From contig NZ_CAKRAS010000092.1 of assembly GCF_934295145.1 (NCBI RefSeq), positions 1 through 6,249 on the forward strand: a stretch of DNA of 6,249 bases, in the 5' to 3' direction. The position numbers and the translations under genes were made by a program. The notes below the pieces were generated by a model. The model saw nothing but the letters and a program-made list of their open reading frames with translations. It was not told where the DNA came from and ran no database searches. This DNA comes from an uncultured Eubacterium sp. (GTDB taxonomy: Bacteria; Bacillota; Clostridia; Lachnospirales; Lachnospiraceae). Below are positions 1 through 3,364 of the stretch, one piece after another. Every line of letters starts with the position of its first letter. Position 1 is the stretch's first letter.

Positions 1-59
1 GCGAATTCTTTGAAAAGGCTTCTTGCCATTTCGTGTTTCTTACTTAATCCGAAATCCAT
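1..59 (-). CDS. bcd: Butyryl-CoA dehydrogenase, N-terminal fragment (cut by window edge)
   Basis: Only the first 19 codons and part of the next are present; they read MDFGLSKKHEMARSLFKEFA. This matches the opening of clostridial short-chain acyl-CoA dehydrogenases, which typically begin MDFxLSxxxxxxRxLxREFA and continue with an NEVKPLA-type segment that would lie outside the window. The family are FAD flavoproteins that reduce crotonyl-CoA to butyryl-CoA. In butyrate-forming clostridia the enzyme works with EtfAB as an electron-bifurcating complex that also reduces ferredoxin. The start is supported by GGAGG 11 nt upstream. It follows hbd on the same strand after a 194-bp spacer, which fits a butyrate pathway cluster; etfB and etfA would be expected next but cannot be seen. 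The name rests on 20 residues plus context, so another acyl-CoA dehydrogenase is possible. Confidence 0.8.
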   Translation of the reverse strand, partial: MDFGLSKKHEMARSLFKEF

Positions 60-70
60 TTTTTACTTTT

Positions 71-75
71 CCTCC
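71..75 (-). promoter_or_regulatory. Ribosome binding site of bcd
   Basis: The minus strand reads GGAGG 11 nt before the ATG at 59-57. The gap is a little longer than the usual 6-9 nt and is filled with A/T. This site fixes the start of the partial bcd gene, for which very little coding sequence is visible. Confidence 0.7.
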
Positions 76-110
76 ATTTTTAGTGAAGCACAGTCAAAAC
101 TCCAAAAGGC

Positions 111-146
111 GCCAAAGACATGTGTAGCAAAATGCACATGTCTGGC
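111..146 (-). other. Stable RNA hairpin in the hbd-bcd spacer
   Basis: Positions 116-124 (AGACATGTG) pair perfectly with 135-143 (CACATGTCT). A GU and an AU pair extend the stem inward, leaving a 6-nt loop, and GCC 111-113 pairs with GGC 144-146 outside a 2-nt bulge. In the minus-strand mRNA the hairpin is followed by UUGGCGCCUUUUGGAGUUUU, which has two short U runs but no clean poly-U tail. It could therefore be a weak terminator, a processing site or a stability element. It ends about 35 nt upstream of the bcd ribosome site. The structure is seen in the sequence; its role is inferred. Confidence 0.5.
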
Positions 147-253
147 ACCTCTCTCCGACATTATGATCGGATATCAGTCATTTTGACCGCTGACTTCTTA
201 TATATCTTATAAAGGATGATCCCCCTTATAATTCGAGAGTATTTATTCTATTC

Positions 254-1093
254 TTACTTGCTGTAATCGTAGAAACCTACGCCTGTCTTGCAGCCAAGTT
301 TACCTGCGCGTACCATTTTTCTAAGTAATGGAGCCGGACGATATTTCGGATCGCCTGTCTCGCTGAAGATTACTTCCATGATAGCAAGGCAGATATCAAG
401 ACCAATGTAGTCACCTAACTGTAAAGGTCCCATTGGGTGGTTAGCACCTAATTTCATTGCTGCATCGATATCTTCCACGCTTGCAACACCTGCTTCTAAT
501 ACGCAGATACCTTCGTTGATCATCGGAACAAGGATTCTGTTTACTACGAAACCTGCTGCCTCGTTAACCTGTACCGGTGTTTTGCCGATCTCTTTGGAGA
601 TCTCAACGATTCTGTCTCTTAACTCATCCGGAGTATTTGCTCCCTGGATTACCTCGATCAGTTTCATTACAGGTGCCGGGTTGAAGAAGTGCATTCCGAT
701 TACCGGTCTGTCAAGGCCTGCACCGATCTCTGTAATGGATAATGAAGATGTGTTTGTTGCAAAAATACACTCAGCCGGAACGATGTCCTGAAGCTCTTTG
801 AATGTCTGTTTTTTGATTGCCATATCCTCTAATGCTGCTTCTACTACTAAATCAGCATCTGTACAAATATCTTTTGTACCTGTGGTAATTTTAGCAAGGA
901 TTGCATCAGCTTTGTCCTGATCCATTTTGCCTTTTGCGATTCTTTTCTCGAATCCTTTTGCGATTTTTTTCTTGCCATTTGCAGCAAACTCATCATTGAT
1001 ATCGCATAAATATACTTCATAGCCTTCTGTCTGTGCAAAAGCCTGTGCGATACCAGATCCCATTGTTCCTGCTCCAATAATACCAACTTTCAT
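254..1093 (-). CDS. hbd: 3-hydroxybutyryl-CoA dehydrogenase
   Basis: Encodes a 279-residue soluble enzyme that reduces acetoacetyl-CoA to 3-hydroxybutyryl-CoA with NADH, the second step of butyryl-CoA synthesis. The N-terminal Rossmann domain carries GAGTMGSG at residues 7-14 and an acidic Asp31 at the end of the second strand, which favours NAD over NADP. Family catalytic residues are visible: Ser117 in NTSSLS, His135 in GMHFFNP, Glu147 in MKLIEV and Asn185 in GFVVNRI. The C-terminal dimerisation domain has the typical KLGANHPMGPLQLGDYIGLD stretch (residues 214-233) and ends KTGVGFYDYSK. Length equals that of clostridial Hbd (about 280). AAGGAGG at 1101-1107, 7 nt upstream, supports the ATG. 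It sits 234 bp downstream of thl and 194 bp upstream of bcd on the same strand. No damage seen. Confidence 0.97.
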   Translation of the reverse strand: MKVGIIGAGTMGSGIAQAFAQTEGYEVYLCDINDEFAANGKKKIAKGFEKRIAKGKMDQDKADAILAKITTGTKDICTDADLVVEAALEDMAIKKQTFKELQDIVPAECIFATNTSSLSITEIGAGLDRPVIGMHFFNPAPVMKLIEVIQGANTPDELRDRIVEISKEIGKTPVQVNEAAGFVVNRILVPMINEGICVLEAGVASVEDIDAAMKLGANHPMGPLQLGDYIGLDICLAIMEVIFSETGDPKYRPAPLLRKMVRAGKLGCKTGVGFYDYSK

Positions 1094-1214
1094 GATATGT
1101 CCTCCTTAAAATGAAATTATATACTAACATGAAACATATTGACTGCCATACCCAAACAATCTTGTCCATAGATTAGTCACACATATCTAATTATGTTTTA
1201 TGCTTTTCAGCACT

Positions 1215-1241
1215 CTGTTAAATAACTAACGATGTTAGTTA
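1215..1241. promoter_or_regulatory. Composite operator candidate upstream of hbd (Rex-like box overlapping a dyad)
   Basis: Two symmetrical signals overlap here, about 120-150 bp before the hbd start. Positions 1223-1241 form TAACTAAC-GAT-GTTAGTTA, a perfect 8-bp inverted repeat with a 3-bp centre, typical in shape of a dimeric repressor operator such as TetR or MarR types. Positions 1215-1232 read CTGTTAAATAACTAACGA, which matches the clostridial Rex consensus TTGTTAA-N4-TTAACAA at 11 of 14 specified positions, with the core GTTA-N6-TAAC exact. A TTAACA hexamer, a possible -35 on the minus strand, lies inside it, but no matching -10 at normal spacing was found. The regulator assignment is inference. 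Confidence 0.4.
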
Positions 1242-1246
1242 CAAAA

Positions 1247-1287
1247 TATCTCCGACACTTTCGCATGTCGCAATCATGCCGGAGATA
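1247..1287 (-). terminator. Possible intrinsic terminator or attenuator between thl and hbd
   Basis: An 8-bp outer stem (TATCTCCG, 1247-1254, with CGGAGATA, 1280-1287) encloses a 5-bp inner stem (GCATG 1263-1267 with CATGC 1275-1279) and an 8-nt one-sided bulge. In the minus-strand transcript it is followed by UUUUGU, a short U run. Competing pairings exist: CGACA 1253-1257 with TGTCG 1266-1270, and CCGGA 1279-1283 with TCCGG 1290-1294. It lies 40-80 nt after the thl stop. The weak U tract suggests partial termination at most, consistent with some read-through into hbd. Confidence 0.4.
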
Positions 1288-1327
1288 GATCCGGATTTTT
1301 TAAATCCTTTTAAAAATCAAATTCTTA

Positions 1328-2515
1328 TTAAGCTTCTTTTTTAACGATTGTAGCACAGCCCATTCCACCGCCGATACACAGTGTAGCAAGTCCGTATGTA
1401 ACGTCTCTCTTCTGCATAGCGTGAAGCAGTGTAACAAGGATACGGCATCCGGAAGCTCCTACCGGATGTCCAAGTGCGATAGCACCACCGTTTACATTTA
1501 AGATATCAGAGCTGAAGCCTAACTCTTTCTGTACTGCTACAGACTGAGCTGCAAATGCCTCATTTGCCTCGATCAGATCGATATCATTCATTTCAAGACC
1601 AGCGATCTTTAATGCTTTTCTTGTAGCCGGAACCGGTCCGATACCCATGATCTCCGGAGCACATCCGCCAAGAGCACCTGCTACGAATGTAGCCATCGGT
1701 TTAACACCAAGTTCTTTTGCTTTCTCTTCGCTCATTACAACGATTGCTGCTGCACCATCGTTGATACCGGAAGCGTTACCTGCCGTAACAAGTCCGCCCT
1801 CTTTACCGGAGCAGCATCTTAATTTAGAAAGTGACTCAGCTGTTGTACCAGGACGTGGTCCCTCATCTTTTGCGATCATAACAGTCTCTTTTTTCACTTT
1901 AACCGGAACCGGAACGATCTCATCATCAAATGCTCCGGACTCCTGAGCTGCTACTGCTTTCTGCTGGGAAACTGCTGCGAACTCATCCAGTTCTTCACGT
2001 GTTAATCCCCACTGATCACAAATATTCTCAGCTGTGATCATCATATGATAGTTGTTGAATGCATCCCATAATGCATCATTAACCATTGTATCAATCATAG
2101 TTGCATTGTTCATTCTGTAACCAAAACGAGCTTTCTTTAATGCATATGGAGCCATGGACATGTTCTCCATACCACCTGCTACAACGATATCAGCCTGTCC
2201 AGCCATGATCATGTTTGCAGCCTCGTTTACACATTTCAGACCGGATCCGCATACTACGTTCAGTGTAAAAGCCGGAACCTCATTTGGGATACCTGCTTTG
2301 ATAGATGCCTGACGAGCTACGTTCTGTCCCTGGGAAGCCTGGATAACGCATCCCATCATAACCTCGTCAACCTGCTCCGGAGCAACGCCTGCTCTTTTTA
2401 ATGCCTCTCTGATAACGATAGAGCCTAACTCAACAGCCGGAGTATTTCCAAACTGTCCTCCCATTTTACCGATTGCAGTACGGCAAGCGCCTGCTAATAC
2501 AACTTTCTTTGCCAT
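1328..2515 (-). CDS. thl: Acetyl-CoA acetyltransferase (thiolase)
   Basis: Encodes a 395-residue cytosolic thiolase that condenses two acetyl-CoA to acetoacetyl-CoA, the entry step to butyrate. The nucleophile Cys89 is in NVVCGSGLK. The C-terminal half carries NEAFAAQS (residues 318-325), GGAIALGHPVGASG with His350, and CIGGGMG with the second active-site Cys380. Length fits the usual 390-395 residues of biosynthetic thiolases, and close likeness to clostridial ThlA runs the whole length. The ATG at 2515 is supported by AAGGAGAG at 2524-2531 and by the MAKKVVLAGACRTAIG opening. It is the first gene of the visible thl-hbd-bcd series and has its own promoter at 2591-2619. Eleven cysteines is a rather high number. 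The gene name atoB or thlA would be equally acceptable. Confidence 0.97.
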   Translation of the reverse strand: MAKKVVLAGACRTAIGKMGGQFGNTPAVELGSIVIREALKRAGVAPEQVDEVMMGCVIQASQGQNVARQASIKAGIPNEVPAFTLNVVCGSGLKCVNEAANMIMAGQADIVVAGGMENMSMAPYALKKARFGYRMNNATMIDTMVNDALWDAFNNYHMMITAENICDQWGLTREELDEFAAVSQQKAVAAQESGAFDDEIVPVPVKVKKETVMIAKDEGPRPGTTAESLSKLRCCSGKEGGLVTAGNASGINDGAAAIVVMSEEKAKELGVKPMATFVAGALGGCAPEIMGIGPVPATRKALKIAGLEMNDIDLIEANEAFAAQSVAVQKELGFSSDILNVNGGAIALGHPVGASGCRILVTLLHAMQKRDVTYGLATLCIGGGMGCATIVKKEA

Positions 2516-2561
2516 TTTTTCTTCTCTCCTTCTTGACTTTAAAAATATACCTCTAGTAATT

Positions 2562-2579
2562 ATGTTAAAAGAATAACGC
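2562..2579. promoter_or_regulatory. Rex-like operator at the start of the thl transcript
   Basis: ATGTTAAAAGAATAACGC matches TTGTTAA-N4-TTAACAA at 10 of 14 specified positions, and the core GTTA-N6-TAAC is exact. It begins about 5 nt downstream of the expected transcription start of the thl promoter, a classical place for a repressor to block initiation. Rex is the NADH-sensing repressor of fermentation genes in Clostridia, and thl and butyryl-CoA genes are known targets in that group. No rex gene is in the window, so the call rests on motif and position only. Confidence 0.45.
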
Positions 2580-2590
2580 TAGACAAATTT

Positions 2591-2619
2591 ATTTTAGCAC
2601 TATCATCTAAATTTTGCAA
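2591..2619 (-). promoter_or_regulatory. Promoter of thl (sigma-A type, extended -10)
   Basis: On the minus strand TTGCAA (2619-2614) is followed by a 17-bp spacer and TAAAAT (2596-2591). The -10 matches TATAAT at 5 of 6, the -35 matches TTGACA at 4 of 6, and the spacer ends in TGC, giving an extended -10. Expected transcription start is near 2584, leaving a leader of roughly 70 nt before the thl ATG. It is the best promoter seen in the window and presumably serves thl, and by read-through hbd and bcd. Confidence 0.65.
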
Positions 2620-2669
2620 CGTTTCCTCCGTCATTTTTCCTAAAATTTCGAAAGGATTTTCGTACACTT

Positions 2670-2687
2670 TTGTCATTTTTTTAACAC
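2670..2687. promoter_or_regulatory. Rex-like operator, upstream copy 1 (within a direct repeat)
   Basis: TTGTCATTTTTTTAACAC matches the clostridial Rex consensus at 11 of 14 specified positions; the core is GTCA-N6-TAAC, one base off the ideal. It lies about 50 bp upstream of the thl -35. It forms most of a 21-bp unit (2671-2691) that is repeated at 2718-2738 with 19 of 21 bases identical. The regulator is inferred. Confidence 0.4.
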
Positions 2688-2716
2688 AGTCGAAAGGGTG
2701 AAAAGTCATTGAAAGA

Positions 2717-2734
2717 CTGTTATTTTTTTAACAT
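2717..2734. promoter_or_regulatory. Rex-like operator, upstream copy 2 (within a direct repeat)
   Basis: CTGTTATTTTTTTAACAT matches the clostridial Rex consensus at 11 of 14 specified positions with an exact GTTA-N6-TAAC core. It lies 47 bp upstream of copy 1. The flanking GACT (2715-2718) and AGTC (2735-2738) extend the dyad. It sits just on the thl side of the bidirectional terminator, so it belongs to the thl control region. Confidence 0.4.
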
Positions 2735-2741
2735 AGTCTGT

Positions 2742-2791
2742 AAAAAAAATTAGGATTCGCACCGAATCTCGGTATCCGCTATCCTATTTTT
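2742..2791. terminator. Bidirectional intrinsic terminator
   Basis: TAGGAT (2751-2756) pairs with ATCCTA (2781-2786). Inside, either GATTCG 2754-2759 pairs with CGAATC 2763-2768, or ACCGA 2761-2765 pairs with TCGGT 2769-2773. On the minus strand the hairpin is followed by eight U, a strong tail; on the plus strand it is followed by five U. It would stop transcripts coming from the carB side before the thl control region, and is the 3' end of the candidate small RNA described at the same place. Confidence 0.7.
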
Positions 2792-2842
2792 CTCTTTCAA
2801 TGGTTCCTCGCTCTTCTGGCTAAGGCTTTTGAAAAATCTTAC
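2742..2842 (-). ncRNA. Candidate small RNA of about 100 nt (unassigned)
   Basis: The stretch has a possible promoter (2849-2877) at its 5' end and a strong intrinsic terminator at its 3' end, and no open reading frame of note between. Positions 2831-2837 (GAAAAAT) pair with 2786-2792 (ATTTTTC), enclosing a domain that includes CTCG/CGAG pairing (2807-2810 with 2842-2845) only as an alternative. I compared it by eye with tRNA, SRP RNA, glycine, c-di-AMP, c-di-GMP, THF, fluoride and guanidine aptamers and found no convincing match. It could equally be the 3' end of a long carB trailer, or a terminated leader. Existence as an independent RNA is inference. Confidence 0.3.
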
Positions 2843-2848
2843 GAGTTA

Positions 2849-2877
2849 ACTTTAACACACGTATGCATACAATGCAA
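2849..2877 (-). promoter_or_regulatory. Weak promoter candidate with a palindrome in its spacer
   Basis: On the minus strand TTGCAT (2877-2872) stands 17 bp from TAAAGT (2854-2849), which is preceded by TGT, an extended -10. Hexamer matches are only 3 of 6 and 4 of 6. The spacer contains the perfect 10-bp palindrome GTATGCATAC (2861-2870), a plausible repressor site. It would start the candidate small RNA near 2842. AT-rich sequence gives many such weak matches. Confidence 0.3.
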
Positions 2878-3148
2878 TACCCACAAACAGGTAATTAAAT
2901 TTCTTCCCACTCCCTACATTACCACAAAGTAATCGAAAAATCCACCCTTTTTATGCAACTTTGATATTTATTTCACAAAATCTTCATATTTAAAGACCTC
3001 TATTCAGACTTGCAAATTACGCTTTTACGTTTTCGCAAATGGACATATAAGATTTTAGCAGCATCATTTTTTGTGAGCAAATTGGCTCATGTAGTACAGA
3101 GCTGACTGCTTCTATATTCTTTATGTATACGGTAGCACGTATAAGTGG
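2878..3148. other. Gene-free AT-rich spacer
   Basis: No convincing gene, promoter or structured RNA is seen here. Small dyads occur (ATTAC 2918-2922 with GTAAT 2929-2933; TGAGC 3074-3078 with GCTCA 3085-3089; TATACG 3126-3131 with CGTATA 3138-3143), none followed by a U tract. The minus strand has a few scattered GTGG/GTGGG words but no mraZ-like gene follows. An 82-codon open frame that covers part of it starts inside the palindromic element and is judged spurious. Confidence 0.5.
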
Positions 3149-3344
3149 AACAAGATGGACGCAAAAACTCCAAGGCAAGGCGGTAGATTGATTTTCGTTA
3201 TCGGAGCGAGCATAGCCCGACCGCGTGAGTGTGTCTGAGGCTGCCGTTTTTGCAGCCGAGTTCACGGGAGCGGTCGGAAATAAGCGGCGCAGCGCAGATA
3301 GAAAATCATTCGTGCCTGCATTGAAGTTTTTGTTCCATCTTGTT
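3149..3344. mobile_element. MITE-like palindromic element with terminal inverted repeats
   Basis: The two ends are perfect 11-bp inverted repeats (AACAAGATGGA at 3149-3159, TCCATCTTGTT at 3334-3344). The match continues inward with interruptions: CAAAAACT 3162-3169 with AGTTTTTG 3325-3332, then GATTTTC 3190-3196 with GAAAATC 3301-3307, so each arm is about 50 bp. The centre holds further nested stems: CCGACCGC 3217-3224 with GCGGTCGG 3270-3277, and GGCTGC 3239-3244 with GCAGCC 3252-3257. It is visibly richer in GC than the flanks. No transposase or clear target-site duplication is seen, although TATAAG occurs on both sides (3140-3145 and 3351-3356). Seven T follow the right end, so a plus-strand transcript could also terminate here. 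A mobile origin is inferred from shape; a large structured RNA or REP-type repeat is an alternative. Confidence 0.5.
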
Positions 3345-3364
3345 TTTTTATATAAGCTAAAAAA

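Noticed and set aside
207..231. TTATAA...TTATAA inverted repeat around AAGGGGGATC on the minus strand
   Set aside because: The stem is AT-rich with a mismatch, no U tract follows and no reading frame uses the GGGGG word as a ribosome site. Too weak to call.
516..791. Plus-strand open frames antisense to hbd and thl (516-791, 1647-1946)
   Set aside because: They lie wholly inside recognised genes, with no ribosome site, promoter or family resemblance.
1116..1121. TATAAT on the minus strand just before the hbd ribosome site
   Set aside because: A perfect -10 hexamer, but there is no acceptable -35 at 16-18 bp and no TGn extension, and the start would leave almost no leader before AAGGAGG. Not called as a promoter.
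2560..2709. 49-codon (or 38- or 24-codon from internal ATGs) minus-strand open frame overlapping the thl control region
   Set aside because: It contains the thl promoter and two of the Rex-like boxes, lacks a good ribosome site for the longer starts, and only a weak AGGA precedes the shortest. The reading frame is more likely chance, though a peptide search in relatives would settle it.
2754..2768. GATTCGGTGCGAATCC on the minus strand, resembling a tRNA T-arm
   Set aside because: It reads GTGCGAAT instead of GTTCGAAT, has no acceptor, D or anticodon arm in place, and is better explained as the stem of the intrinsic terminator.
2885..2960. Scattered GGTGG and GTGGG words on the minus strand, reminiscent of the MraZ operator
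   Set aside because: The spacing is irregular and no mraZ, mraW or division gene follows.
3017..3265. 82-codon minus-strand open frame
   Set aside because: It starts inside the palindromic element, runs into non-conserved AT-rich sequence, has no convincing ribosome site and no recognisable domain; likely a by-product of the GC-richer repeat.
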